DNA of 64,000 nt from Streptomyces sp. 1222.5. GTDB taxonomy: Bacteria; Actinomycetota; Actinomycetes; Streptomycetales; Streptomycetaceae. The translations under genes were made by a program, and so were the position numbers. A model generated the notes under the pieces. It did no database searches, was not told where the DNA came from, and was given only the letters and a program-made list of their open reading frames with translations. Below are positions 1 to 10,465 of the stretch, one piece after another (positions within the stretch are counted from its first letter, which is position 1; the number at the start of each line of letters is the position of its first letter). The DNA lies in NCBI RefSeq assembly GCF_900105245.1, contig NZ_FNSZ01000001.1:6384001-6448000 (forward strand). Direction: 5' to 3'.

Positions 1-720
1 GTTCTTCACCTTGGTGGCGACCGCGGAGAAGTCCTTGGTGTCGGGGTTGATGTGCTCGGTGCCGACGATCTTGCCGCCGAGCTTCTTGAACTCGTCGCTG
101 AACGTCGCGGCGAGGCCGGCGCCGTACGTCTTCTTGTCGTCGATGATGAAGGCCTTCTTCTTCTTGGCCTTGTTGTAGACGTACTGCGCGGCGAACGGGC
201 CCTGGATGGCGTCCGTGGTCGCGGTGCGGAAGTACGACTTGTACGCCCGGGTCTTCGACTTCTGCCAGTCGTCACCCTGGGTCAGCGCCGGGTTGGTGTT
301 GGCCGGGGAGACCTCGACCAGCTTCGCGTCGTCGAAGACCTTCTGCATCGACTGGGCGACGGAGGAGTTCAGCGGGCCGACGACACCGAGGACGTCCTTC
401 TCGCCGACGAACTTGGTGGCGTTCGACTGGCCGGAAGAGGGCTGCGCCTGGTCGTCCGCGGCCTCGATCTTGAAGGTGACGCCCTTGACGTAGTTCTTCT
501 TGTTGGCCTGCTTGGCCGCGAGGTCCACCGAGTTCCTGATGCCCAGGCCGAGAGCGGACAGGTCGCCGGTCAGCGGGGCGTCGACGCCGATGACGACGGT
601 GGTGCCGCCGCCGTTGGAGTCCGAGCCCTTGTCGCCGCTGTCGCGCGAGCCGCAGGCGGTGAGGGTGAGTGCTCCCGCCGCCAGGGCGGCGGTGATGGCG
701 ATGAGCGAACGTTGACGCAC
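1..720 (-). CDS. Branched-chain amino acid ABC transporter substrate-binding lipoprotein (3' end outside window)
   Basis: Extracellular solute-binding protein of a high-affinity amino acid importer of the LivK/LivJ type. The GTG start at 720 is chosen because a strong purine-rich ribosome site (GGAAAGGA) lies 7 bases upstream. The first 23 residues are a lipoprotein signal with lipobox LTAC, Cys23 being the lipidated residue, followed by a Ser/Gly/Asp linker. From about residue 40 the sequence VVIGVDAPLTGDLSALG is the typical first strand of the Leu/Ile/Val-binding periplasmic fold (Peripla_BP_6). Only the N-terminal 240 residues are inside the window; family members are about 400 residues. 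The permease and ATPase genes expected next to it would lie to the left of the window. The binding-protein class is well supported; the exact substrate is not. Confidence 0.88.
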   Translation of the reverse strand, partial: MRQRSLIAITAALAAGALTLTACGSRDSGDKGSDSNGGGTTVVIGVDAPLTGDLSALGLGIRNSVDLAAKQANKKNYVKGVTFKIEAADDQAQPSSGQSNATKFVGEKDVLGVVGPLNSSVAQSMQKVFDDAKLVEVSPANTNPALTQGDDWQKSKTRAYKSYFRTATTDAIQGPFAAQYVYNKAKKKKAFIIDDKKTYGAGLAATFSDEFKKLGGKIVGTEHINPDTKDFSAVATKVKN

Positions 721-1024
721 GATCAGTCCTTTCCGCTGAACGACCGCATCCCCGTGGAGGCGGTCGAGCCGCGCGCCTGGCCGAAGAGTGACGGGCCGGA
801 GTGGAGAATCCGGCGGCGCGGTGACTGGCCGTGACTCTAAGCGTGTGTGGACAACGTGGAGGAGAGTCTGACCAAGGCTGTGACGCTCTTGTTATGACAC
901 GAGGTAATGCAGAGCGGTACCTGGTGGGGGGAACGGCGGAATTCCGGCCGTTTCGCCCCGTCCGCATTGTGAGAACCCGCAGGACCCACCGAGATCCGTT
1001 CAGGTGTCTCGGGGGTTTTGGTGA
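721..1024. other. Intergenic region upstream of the binding-protein gene
   Basis: About 300 bases separate the binding-protein start from the stop of the next minus-strand gene. The part around 841-925 is less GC-rich than its surroundings and would be where a minus-strand promoter is expected, but I could not find a convincing -35/-10 pair. No coding potential is visible. Confidence 0.4.
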
Positions 1025-1660
1025 TTACCCACCACTGTTGCTGCAGGCGACTTTCAGGGCCTGGGAGAGGTGCTGCGCGTAGCGCGGACCGAGGATGAAA
1101 CTGTGGTTTTGTATTGCACGCGTATTACGCAGAGTTACGTCCAGGAAAGGCATCCCGGCGTCCATGGGAACTTTTCCGCATTCGGTCACGTGCATCGTTA
1201 TGGTGATCATGCGGGCCGAACCCGCCCTTGTCCGGAAGGGCGCCACAGGGTCCGTCGTCAGCGTCAGCCCCGCGTACGGCTGGGTCACCCGGGTCACGGT
1301 GACCGGCGGCCCGGAATCCACGCCCACCAGCACCCCGAAGCGGAAGCTGTGCGGCGGGGCGCCGGCTGCGGTGGGCAGGTCCTCCAGGTACGTCACGTCC
1401 ACCACCTGTGCGGGGTAAGGCGCCCCCGACGGCTGGGGAGTAGGGGCCGGCGGAGCTTGCCGCGGCCGGGTGCCGTAGAGGTATCCACCGCCCGCCAGGA
1501 GGACGGCCAGCGCGACGAGGGAGAGGGTCAGCCGCCGGTGGTGGGCGTACCGGCCGGCGAGCGCGGTACGCGTCCGGCCGACCGAACGCGCTTGCTCGGT
1601 AGGCGAGTTGTCCTGGGCGGTGGTGCCTTCGCCGGGTTCCAGGGGGCCGATGCCGCTCAC
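1025..1660 (-). CDS. Membrane-anchored hypothetical protein, 211 aa
   Basis: I do not recognise a named function. The protein has a cytoplasmic N-terminus of about 45 residues, one membrane segment (about residues 46-63, LTLSLVALAVLLAGGGYLYG), a Pro-rich linker, and an extracellular domain of about 130 residues with two cysteines (in TECGK and VACSN) that could form a disulfide. The start is GTG at 1660, overlapping the stop of the upstream lipoprotein gene by four bases (GTGA), so the two are probably translationally coupled and may act together at the cell surface. The protein stops with TAA. It could be a conserved actinobacterial surface protein; the gene itself is secure, the role unknown. 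Confidence 0.75.
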   Translation of the reverse strand: MSGIGPLEPGEGTTAQDNSPTEQARSVGRTRTALAGRYAHHRRLTLSLVALAVLLAGGGYLYGTRPRQAPPAPTPQPSGAPYPAQVVDVTYLEDLPTAAGAPPHSFRFGVLVGVDSGPPVTVTRVTQPYAGLTLTTDPVAPFRTRAGSARMITITMHVTECGKVPMDAGMPFLDVTLRNTRAIQNHSFILGPRYAQHLSQALKVACSNSGG

Positions 1661-2091
1661 TGCCAGGGGCCTCCGCTCGGGGTCCCGTCACGGTAGCGCT
1701 CGGTGCATGCCCGACGCGCCTGACGATCGATCAACTTATCGACACGCGCGGTGCCTTGGTGCCGCTTCGCGACCCGTGCCGCGTCCACGACGTCCCGGAG
1801 GAGCTCGTACTGCCCGTTGGACAGGCCCATCGACTGGTAATCGCCGTAGGTGCCGCTGTCGAGCGCCTGGCGCGACCAGTGCGCGACGAGCCGGGTGCAC
1901 AGCTCGGCGTCAGAGGCCGCCGACGCCGAGCCCGGTGCCGAGCCGGGTGTCGCGGGGGCGGGTGCGGGGGCGGGCGCGGTGTGCGGCGCGCCGCCGGACC
2001 GGTCGCAGCCGGTCACCACGAGCAGTGCCGAGAGCGCCGGCCCGAGCACCAGGAACCTCGCCCCCGCACGGAGGCCTCCTCGCCGTCCCAT
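1657..2091 (-). CDS. Small secreted lipoprotein, 144 aa
   Basis: The N-terminus (RRGGLRAGARFLVLGPALSA, then LLVVTGC) is a lipoprotein signal with a lipobox ending at Cys29. A low-complexity Ala/Pro stretch follows, and then a compact helical domain with two cysteines (ELCTRLVAHW and RRACTERY). I know no function for it. It is the first gene of a two-gene unit: its stop overlaps the GTG start of the membrane protein downstream. The ATG at 2091 is chosen because it gives a complete signal peptide. A strong hairpin at 2245-2282 separates it from the oxidoreductase/thioesterase pair upstream. Confidence 0.75.
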   Translation of the reverse strand: MGRRGGLRAGARFLVLGPALSALLVVTGCDRSGGAPHTAPAPAPAPATPGSAPGSASAASDAELCTRLVAHWSRQALDSGTYGDYQSMGLSNGQYELLRDVVDAARVAKRHQGTARVDKLIDRQARRACTERYRDGTPSGGPWQ

Positions 2092-2190
2092 GTGCCGAAG
2101 CTAAGGGGGAGGGGTGGGAAGGGGCAACGGCCCTGCCGAGGCGGGGCGGGCCGCGGAAGAGGGAGAGACCCAGGGGGCCGGTCACTCGGC

Positions 2191-2214
2191 CGGTGCCGGT
2201 GCCGGTGCCGGTGC
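2191..2214. repeat. Hexamer tandem repeat (CGGTGC x4)
   Basis: Four perfect head-to-tail copies of CGGTGC lie in the non-coding gap upstream of the lipoprotein gene. It is a short simple-sequence repeat and probably variable in copy number. Confidence 0.7.
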
Positions 2215-2244
2215 CCGGAGTCGGGAGGCGGAGGGGGGCCTCTG

Positions 2245-2282
2245 GCCCCACAGCCGCGAGGTTGTCGGGGCGGCTGTGGGGC
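2245..2282 (-). terminator. Strong hairpin terminator downstream of the thioesterase gene
   Basis: Two perfectly complementary 13-base arms (GCCCCACAGCCGC at 2245-2257 and its reverse complement at 2270-2282) flank a 12-base loop. It sits just beyond the stop of the thioesterase gene and before the lipoprotein gene. There is no U-tract, which is normal in Streptomyces. Confidence 0.7.
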
Positions 2283-2309
2283 AGGGGGCGGGCGACTCGG
2301 GAAGGGCGG

Positions 2310-2801
2310 TCAGTCGGTGGTGGGGCGGGGGCTGGGCGCGTCGCCCTGCTGCACGTCCCGCAGGAGGCAGGTGAGGCGGGCCGTGCAGACCCGGCGGCCC
2401 TCCTCGTCGCTGATCACGATCTCGTACGTCGCCGTCGAACGCCCCCGGTGCACGGGCGTGGCCACGCCGGTCACCAGGCCCGAACGGACACCGCGGTGGT
2501 GGGTGCAGTTCAGGTCCACGCCCACCGCGATCTTCGAGCTGCCGCCGTGCAGCATCGAGCCGACCGAGCCCAGGGTCTCCGCCAGCACCGCCGAGGCGCC
2601 ACCGTGCAGCAGTCCGTACGGCTGGGTGTTGCCCTCCACCGGCATCGTCCCGACGACCTTCTCCGGGCCGGCCTCCAGGATCTGCACACCCATCCGCGTG
2701 CCGAGGTGACCGGCCGAGAACAGGGCGGGCAGGTCCACGCCGAGCGCCGCGTACTCGTCGATGATCTCCTGCGGGAACTTCACTCGCTGCTGCTCACCCA
2801 T
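2310..2801 (-). CDS. PaaI-family hotdog-fold thioesterase, 163 aa
   Basis: Hydrolyses acyl-CoA or acyl-carrier thioesters in the cytoplasm; the natural substrate cannot be told. The motif QPYGLLHGGASAVLAETLGS (about residues 58-77) contains the HGG turn and the acidic residue on the central helix typical of PaaI/YbgC-like thioesterases, and the later strands (AVGVDLNCTHHRGVRSG, then GRSTATYEI) complete the hotdog fold. The start is the ATG at 2801, giving MGEQQRVKF; the reading frame stays open further upstream but that part runs into the neighbouring gene. The gene follows the molybdopterin oxidoreductase by 47 bases in the same direction, so the two may share a transcript. Confidence 0.88.
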   Translation of the reverse strand: MGEQQRVKFPQEIIDEYAALGVDLPALFSAGHLGTRMGVQILEAGPEKVVGTMPVEGNTQPYGLLHGGASAVLAETLGSVGSMLHGGSSKIAVGVDLNCTHHRGVRSGLVTGVATPVHRGRSTATYEIVISDEEGRRVCTARLTCLLRDVQQGDAPSPRPTTD

Positions 2802-2848
2802 CGGCCCGGCTCCGTTCGTCGTACACCTGTCTCTGGCTGAGCAAACGC

Positions 2849-5173
<2,325 letters not shown>

Positions 5174-5351
5174 CGCCCGCTCCCCCTTCGACAGCGTGTG
5201 AGAAGTACGGCGACGATCCTCCCACGCGCCGCTGACCAGGCGTCCGCCCCCTGTGCGGACGGGAACCACCGCGGGTGCCGGACCGGCGACCGACGGCGGC
5301 CCGCGAACCGCCCCGCCCGGAGTGTCAGTGCGGCGTGGCAGGATCGGGGAC

Positions 5352-8078
5352 GTGGCAGAGACAGCATCGAAGAAGACCGACAAGACCCCCGGCGGCATCC
5401 GTCCACGGCTGATGCTCATGGACGGGCACTCGCTGGCCTACCGCGCGTTCTTCGCGCTGCCCGCGGAGAACTTCACGACCGCGACCGGCCAGCCGACGAA
5501 CGCGATCTACGGCTTCGCGTCGATGCTGGCCAACACCCTGCGTGACGAGGCGCCCACGCACTTCGCGGTGGCCTTCGACGTCTCGCGCAAGACGTGGCGC
5601 TCCGAGCGGTTCACGGAGTACAAGGCGAACCGCTCCAAGACCCCGGACGAGTTCAAAGGCCAGGTCGAGCTGATCGGCGAGCTGCTCGACGCGATGCACG
5701 CGCCGCGCTTCGCGGTCGACGGCTTCGAGGCGGACGACGTCATCGCCACCCTCGCCACCCAGGCCGAGGCCGAGGGCTTCGAGGTGCTGATCGTCACCGG
5801 CGACCGCGACTCCTTCCAGCTCGTCACCGAGCACACCACCGTGCTCTACCCGACGAAGGGCGTCTCGGAGCTGACCCGGTTCACCCCGGAGAAGGTGCTC
5901 GAGAAGTACGGATTGACGCCCGCCCAGTACCCGGACTTCGCGGCCCTGCGCGGCGACCCGTCCGACAACCTCCCCGGCATCCCCGGCGTCGGCGAGAAGA
6001 CCGCCGCCAAGTGGATCAACCAGTTCGGGTCCTTCGCCGATCTGGTCGAGCGGGTCAAGGAGGTCAAGGGCAAGGCCGGGCAGAACCTCCGCGACCACCT
6101 GGAGGCCGTCAAGCTCAACCGCCTGCTCACCGAGCTGGAGCGCCGGGTCGAGCTGCCGAGGACGGTCACGGACCTGGAGCGGACCCCGTACGACCGCAAG
6201 GCCGTCGCGATGATCCTGGACACCCTGGAGATCCGCAATCCGTCCCTGCGCGAGCGGCTCTTCGCCGTCGACCCCGGCGCCGAGGAGGCCGAGACCACCC
6301 CGGTCACCACGGAGGGTGTCGAACTCGACGGCACGATCCTGCGCACCGGCGAGCTGGCCCCCTGGCTGGCCGAGCACGGCGGGGAGACCCTGGGCGTCGC
6401 CACCGTCGGCACCTGGGCGCTGGGCACCGGCTCGGTCGCCGAGATCGCCCTCGCGGCGGGCGGGGGAGCGGCCGCCTGGTTCGACCCCGCCGAGCTGGAC
6501 GAGGCCGACGAGAACGCGTTCACGGCCTGGCTGGCCGACGCCGGCCGCCCCAAGGTGTTCCACGACGCCAAGGGCGCCATGCGCGTCTTCGCCGAGCACG
6601 GCTGGAGCATCGAGGGCGTCCGCATGGACACGGCGCTCGCCGCCTACCTGGTCAAGCCGGGCCGGCGCTCCTTCGACCTGGACGCGCTGTCCCTGGAGTA
6701 CCTGCACCGCGAGCTGGTCCCGGCCGCCGCGGCCGACGGCCAGCTGGCCTTCGGTGCGGACGAGGGCGCCGAGGCCGAGGCCCTGATGATCCAGGCCCGC
6801 GCGGTCCTGGACCTGGGCGAGGCCTTCGAGGCCCGGCTGCCGGAGGTCGGCGCCGCCGACCTGCTCCAGGACATGGAGCTGCCCACCTCCGCCCTGCTCG
6901 CCCGCATGGAGCGGCACGGCATCGCGGCCGACCGCACGCACCTCGAGGCGATGGAGCAGATGTTCGCCGGCGCGGTGCAGCAGGCCGTGAAGGAGGCCCA
7001 CGCCGCCGCCGGTCACGAGTTCAACCTGGGCTCGCCCAAGCAGCTCCAGGAGGTCCTCTTCGGCGAGCTGGCCCTGCCGAAGACGAAGAAGACCAAGACC
7101 GGCTACACCACCGACGCCGACGCCCTGGCCTGGCTCGCCACCCAGACCGACAACGAGCTTCCGGTGATCATGCTGCGGCACCGGGAGCAGGCGAAGCTGC
7201 GCGTCACCGTCGAGGGCCTGATCAAGGCCATCGCGGGTGACGGCCGTATCCACACCACCTTCAACCAGACGGTCGCCGCGACCGGCCGTCTCTCCTCCAC
7301 GGACCCGAACCTGCAGAACATCCCGGTCCGCACGGACGAGGGCCGGGCGATCCGCCGTGGTTTCGTCGTCGGCGAGGGCTTCGAGTCCCTGATGACCGCC
7401 GACTACAGCCAGATCGAGCTGCGGGTGATGGCCCACCTCTCCGAGGACGAGGGCCTGATCCGGGCGTTCACCTCCGGCGAGGACCTGCACACCACGGCCG
7501 CCTCCCAGGTGTTCGGTGTCGAGCCCGCCGCGGTCGACGCCGAGATGCGGCGGAAGATCAAGGCGATGTCGTACGGGCTCGCCTACGGCCTGTCCGCGTT
7601 CGGCCTGTCCCAGCAGCTGAACATCGAGGCGGCCGAGGCGCGCGCCCTGATGGACGCCTACTTCGAGCGTTTCGGCGGGGTCCGGGACTACCTGCGCCGG
7701 GCGGTCGACGAGGCCCGGGCGACGGGCTACACGGCGACGATCTTCGGTCGCCGCCGCTATCTGCCGGACCTCAACAGCGACAACCGTCAGCGCCGTGAGG
7801 CGGCCGAGCGGATGGCCCTCAACGCGCCCATCCAGGGCACGGCGGCGGACATCGTCAAGATCGCCATGCTCAAGGTGGACAGCGCGCTGCGGGCGGCGGA
7901 GCTCAAGTCCCGCATGCTCCTCCAGGTCCACGACGAAATCGTCCTGGAGATCGCCCCGGGCGAGCGTGCGGCCGCGGAGGAGATCGTCCGCCGCGAGATG
8001 GCCGCCGCCGTCCAGCTCCGAGCCCCTCTGGACGTCTCGGTCGGTGTGGGCCCGGACTGGGAGTCGGCAGCGCACTAG
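5352..8078 (+). CDS. polA: DNA polymerase I, 908 aa
   Basis: Fills gaps in DNA repair and removes Okazaki RNA primers. An N-terminal 5'-3' exonuclease/FEN domain (about 1-300; DGHSLAYRAFFALP, GFEADDVIATLA, IVTGDRDSFQLV, GIPGVGEKTAAKW) is followed by a 3'-5' exonuclease-like domain (about 320-500) and a family-A polymerase domain (about 530-905). Motif A is DYSQIELR (Asp684), motif B RRKIKAMSYG (Lys737, Tyr741) and motif C VHDEIVLE (Asp861). The proofreading domain lacks the DxE and other metal-binding acids, so it is probably inactive, as in mycobacterial PolA. GTG at 5352 gives the usual family length; the frame is open further upstream but without conserved sequence. Confidence 0.97.
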   Translation: MAETASKKTDKTPGGIRPRLMLMDGHSLAYRAFFALPAENFTTATGQPTNAIYGFASMLANTLRDEAPTHFAVAFDVSRKTWRSERFTEYKANRSKTPDEFKGQVELIGELLDAMHAPRFAVDGFEADDVIATLATQAEAEGFEVLIVTGDRDSFQLVTEHTTVLYPTKGVSELTRFTPEKVLEKYGLTPAQYPDFAALRGDPSDNLPGIPGVGEKTAAKWINQFGSFADLVERVKEVKGKAGQNLRDHLEAVKLNRLLTELERRVELPRTVTDLERTPYDRKAVAMILDTLEIRNPSLRERLFAVDPGAEEAETTPVTTEGVELDGTILRTGELAPWLAEHGGETLGVATVGTWALGTGSVAEIALAAGGGAAAWFDPAELDEADENAFTAWLADAGRPKVFHDAKGAMRVFAEHGWSIEGVRMDTALAAYLVKPGRRSFDLDALSLEYLHRELVPAAAADGQLAFGADEGAEAEALMIQARAVLDLGEAFEARLPEVGAADLLQDMELPTSALLARMERHGIAADRTHLEAMEQMFAGAVQQAVKEAHAAAGHEFNLGSPKQLQEVLFGELALPKTKKTKTGYTTDADALAWLATQTDNELPVIMLRHREQAKLRVTVEGLIKAIAGDGRIHTTFNQTVAATGRLSSTDPNLQNIPVRTDEGRAIRRGFVVGEGFESLMTADYSQIELRVMAHLSEDEGLIRAFTSGEDLHTTAASQVFGVEPAAVDAEMRRKIKAMSYGLAYGLSAFGLSQQLNIEAAEARALMDAYFERFGGVRDYLRRAVDEARATGYTATIFGRRRYLPDLNSDNRQRREAAERMALNAPIQGTAADIVKIAMLKVDSALRAAELKSRMLLQVHDEIVLEIAPGERAAAEEIVRREMAAAVQLRAPLDVSVGVGPDWESAAH

Positions 8079-8174
8079 CCTGCGGCGCTTCAGCAGGGGG
8101 TCCCGCGGCCGCGGGGTGCCCTGAGCCGGGTTCTGTGGGGCAGGGGGCGGCGGCGTCTCGCGATGCCCGTCGGC

Positions 8175-8202
8175 CAGGGGCGCAACGTGCGCGGCGCCCC
8201 TG
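8175..8202 (+). terminator. Hairpin downstream of polA
   Basis: Perfect 9-base arms (CAGGGGCGC at 8175-8183 and GCGCCCCTG at 8194-8202) around a 10-base loop, about 100 bases after the polA stop. It is the first strong fold after the gene and therefore the likely polA terminator. Confidence 0.55.
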
Positions 8203-8319
8203 ACCGACAGGCGTGCCTCACCGGGACATCGGTCCGGGCCGCGGGGCGTCCCGCCCACGGGCACCGGAGAGGCTCCTCGCCGGTCGCGTGAGGTCGCGTG
8301 AAGATCGAGCGGGTGTAGA

Positions 8320-8714
8320 GGCGCCCTCGCCAGAGGCGCCGTATGCGGGGGGCTGCGGCGCCCCTGGCACCACGCCGATGCCCCTGTCCCCGCCACGGCG
8401 CTCCCGCCCCCGGGCCGGGCTCACCGGCACTCGCAGAGCGCCCCCGGCGGAACCGAAGCGGAACCGAACCTGCCGCAACGCCCGCACAGAGCGGCTCCCG
8501 GCCGCGCACAGGCCCAGCCCGCGGCGCCCTAGCCAGGGGCGTCGTATGCGGGGGCAGGCGGCGCCCCCCCGGCCCGCTCCCGCCCCCAGGCGTCTTCCGG
8601 CGGTGCCGGGCTCACCGGCTCCTGCAGGGCGCCCCGGCGGAACCGAAGCGGAACCGAACCTGCCGCAGCAACGCCCGCACAGGGCGGGCCCCCGACGCGC
8701 ACAGGCCCAGCCCG
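8320..8714. repeat. Two imperfect tandem copies of a unit of about 200 bp
   Basis: Copy A (8320-8521) and copy B (8523-8714) begin with GGCGCCCT and end with GCACAGGCCCAGCCCG. They share a perfect 36-base core at 8442-8477 and 8632-8667 and a second similar stretch ending GTATGCGGGG. The copies have diverged elsewhere by substitutions and small indels. No gene can be assigned to the unit. Confidence 0.7.
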
Positions 8715-8887
8715 CTCACGGCCCGGCCGTGCCCGTGACCTCGGCCTCCCGGATCCGCGGTGCGCGACCGTCCCGCACCCGGCCCCCTGCCCGAGCGCAC
8801 CAGTCGGACCCACCCCTCACCAGCGCTTCATACGACCCGGCGCCGATACCACCCGTCGGCCGAACCCCCGGAAGGGGCGTCACTCAC

Positions 8888-9367
8888 GTGGCCCCCGCCA
8901 AAACGCCCCCCGGCCTCCGCAGCCGCAAAACTGCGGGCATGGGTATACGCATGCTTCACCGCCGGACGCCCGAGGCAGTCACCCGGGCCTGGGCGGTCAC
9001 CGCCTCGGCGCAGGCCATGCCCGCCTCGCCGGTCCCGGCCCTCGCGGCCGACGCAAGCACCGCCCGCATCCCGGCAGCCCCGGGCACGACCGTACGCAGG
9101 GCCGCGAACCGCGTCAGACGCGGGCTCGCCGGCCTGACCGCCCGCACGGGCCACGCCCCGGACTGGCGCCAGTGGGCCGACCTGACCCGCGGCTATCTCG
9201 CGCTCGCGCTCACCGCGCTCCCGAGATCACGCCCCCGGCCCACCCTCACCGTCTTCGTCGCGTCCCTCACCGAGAGACCGGCCGCCCCCGGCCGGACCCG
9301 ACCGTCCCAGCGGGGCTCCCGGCCTCCACAGGAGCGTCCGGAACCCGGCACGGACGCCACACCCTGA
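8888..9367 (+). CDS. Possible small hypothetical protein, about 159 aa
   Basis: A tentative gene. GTG at 8888 follows a purine-rich GGAAGGGG by about 10 bases; ATG at 8939 is an alternative. The predicted product is Arg/Ala/Pro-rich, with one more ordered stretch near residues 103-130 (WADLTRGYLALALTALPRSR and a beta-like TLTVFVAS). The 3' end overlaps the convergent DUF4184 gene by about 100 bases, which counts against it or against this stop. I recognise no domain. It may be a poorly conserved Streptomyces protein or an artefact of high GC. Confidence 0.3.
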   Translation: MAPAKTPPGLRSRKTAGMGIRMLHRRTPEAVTRAWAVTASAQAMPASPVPALAADASTARIPAAPGTTVRRAANRVRRGLAGLTARTGHAPDWRQWADLTRGYLALALTALPRSRPRPTLTVFVASLTERPAAPGRTRPSQRGSRPPQERPEPGTDATP

Positions 9368-10145
9368 CCCCGACCGCGTACAGCAGCACACCGAGCAGCG
9401 ATCCGGCGCCCACCCCGAAACAGAGGGTGGGCAGCAGGTCCCACGCCCGCGCCGGCTCACCCCGCAGCTCCTCGAACCGCGCGACCCGCTGCACCGCCCC
9501 GGCCAGCGCGCAGCCGCCGAGCACCGCCAGCGCCCACCACCGGTCGCGCACGGACAGCACCGGCACCCCGGCGGGCCCGGAACGCGGCGCCCGCCGCAGC
9601 GCCCGTACCAGAACGGTGGCGATCACCACGGCCCCGGCCACGGACGAGCCGTACTGCAGCCACGAGAACAGCGGCAGGCCCGCCGGACGGTCCCGTCCGA
9701 TGGCCGGAATCAGCCGTGTCCCCCACCGGTCGTGATGCGTGAACGCGTCCCACACCACATGGGTCAGCGCACCGAGCACCGCCGAGCCGTACCACCTGCC
9801 CGCAGCGGCGGCCCGCACCCGCGCGCGGGGCGCCCCGCAGCGCAGCACGGCGGCCGGCCGGCCCTGCCGTGCCCGGGGCAGCAACGCGACCAGCGGCTCC
9901 CGGACGAGCAGCCACAACCCCACCAGGGCCCACGCGATGAGCACATCGACCGTGACGACCCCGGCGAACCCGTGGGTGACCGCGCCGAATTCCATGGCGT
10001 CCGGCAGGACGCCCGCCGTGTAGTAGGTCAGGTCCGGCGCGAAGGAACCCGCGACGAGCACCGCCGGCACCAGTCCGGCCCGCCCGCTGCCGTCCCGGCG
10101 CAGTGCGGGCAGCACGGCCGCCGCGTGGCTGAGCGTGAACGGCAA
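9267..10145 (-). CDS. DUF4184 family integral membrane protein, 292 aa
   Basis: The N-terminus MPFTLSHAAAVLP followed by SFAPDLTYYTAG is the signature of DUF4184, a multi-membrane-segment family distantly like membrane-bound metal-dependent hydrolases (YdjM/DUF457), with conserved His and Asp in the first segments and ALTHVVWDAFTHHDRWG in the middle. Five to six membrane segments are visible. The start is TTG at 10145; it is chosen because the conserved MPFTLSH begins there and GAGGGGG lies five bases upstream. The biochemical role is unknown. The gene is divergent from the transglycosylase gene and convergent with the doubtful small gene before it. Confidence 0.85.
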   Translation of the reverse strand: MPFTLSHAAAVLPALRRDGSGRAGLVPAVLVAGSFAPDLTYYTAGVLPDAMEFGAVTHGFAGVVTVDVLIAWALVGLWLLVREPLVALLPRARQGRPAAVLRCGAPRARVRAAAAGRWYGSAVLGALTHVVWDAFTHHDRWGTRLIPAIGRDRPAGLPLFSWLQYGSSVAGAVVIATVLVRALRRAPRSGPAGVPVLSVRDRWWALAVLGGCALAGAVQRVARFEELRGEPARAWDLLPTLCFGVGAGSLLGVLLYAVGVRVWRPCRVPDAPVEAGSPAGTVGSGRGRPVSR

Positions 10146-10465
10146 CGGGGCCCCCTCGAACGGTCGTCGGCCGTGGCACCGCGACCGGTGATCACGTGTC
10201 GTCCAGTATGCGTGACCCCCTCCGGGGCGCCGTCACGACAACGGCAGTTGGCCAACCGGTGAAAATCGGGCGCGAACCGGTGCCCCCTCAAAGCAAGTTG
10301 TCGTAGGGTCACCTGGGTCCGCCGTGCCGCGCGCACGGTCGAACACACATCGCACGAAGGCAAAGGCGGCACAGGGGCAACCACAGCACCGGGTCAACCG
10401 TCACACCAGAGCGAGGCAGACAGACGGAGACGGACGCAGCGGCGTCCACGGGAGGGGTTCACTCT

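Larger units (their letters stand above)
8079..8887. other. Repeat-rich intergenic region downstream of polA
   Basis: About 800 bases with no convincing gene. It contains a hairpin at 8175-8202 and a pair of imperfect tandem copies of a unit of about 200 bases (8320-8521 and 8523-8714). Long open frames occur on both strands only because of the GC bias; none has a good ribosome site or a recognisable product. Confidence 0.6.

Noticed and set aside
272..967. A 231-residue minus-strand open frame overlapping the binding-protein gene
   Set aside because: Its product is Arg/His-rich with no recognisable domain. The true frame next to it has a lipoprotein signal and a binding-protein fold.
10210..10465. 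A possible c-di-AMP (ydaO) riboswitch before the lytic transglycosylase gene
   Set aside because: Such riboswitches precede several Streptomyces wall-hydrolase genes, but the conserved elements of the class are not recognisable here.
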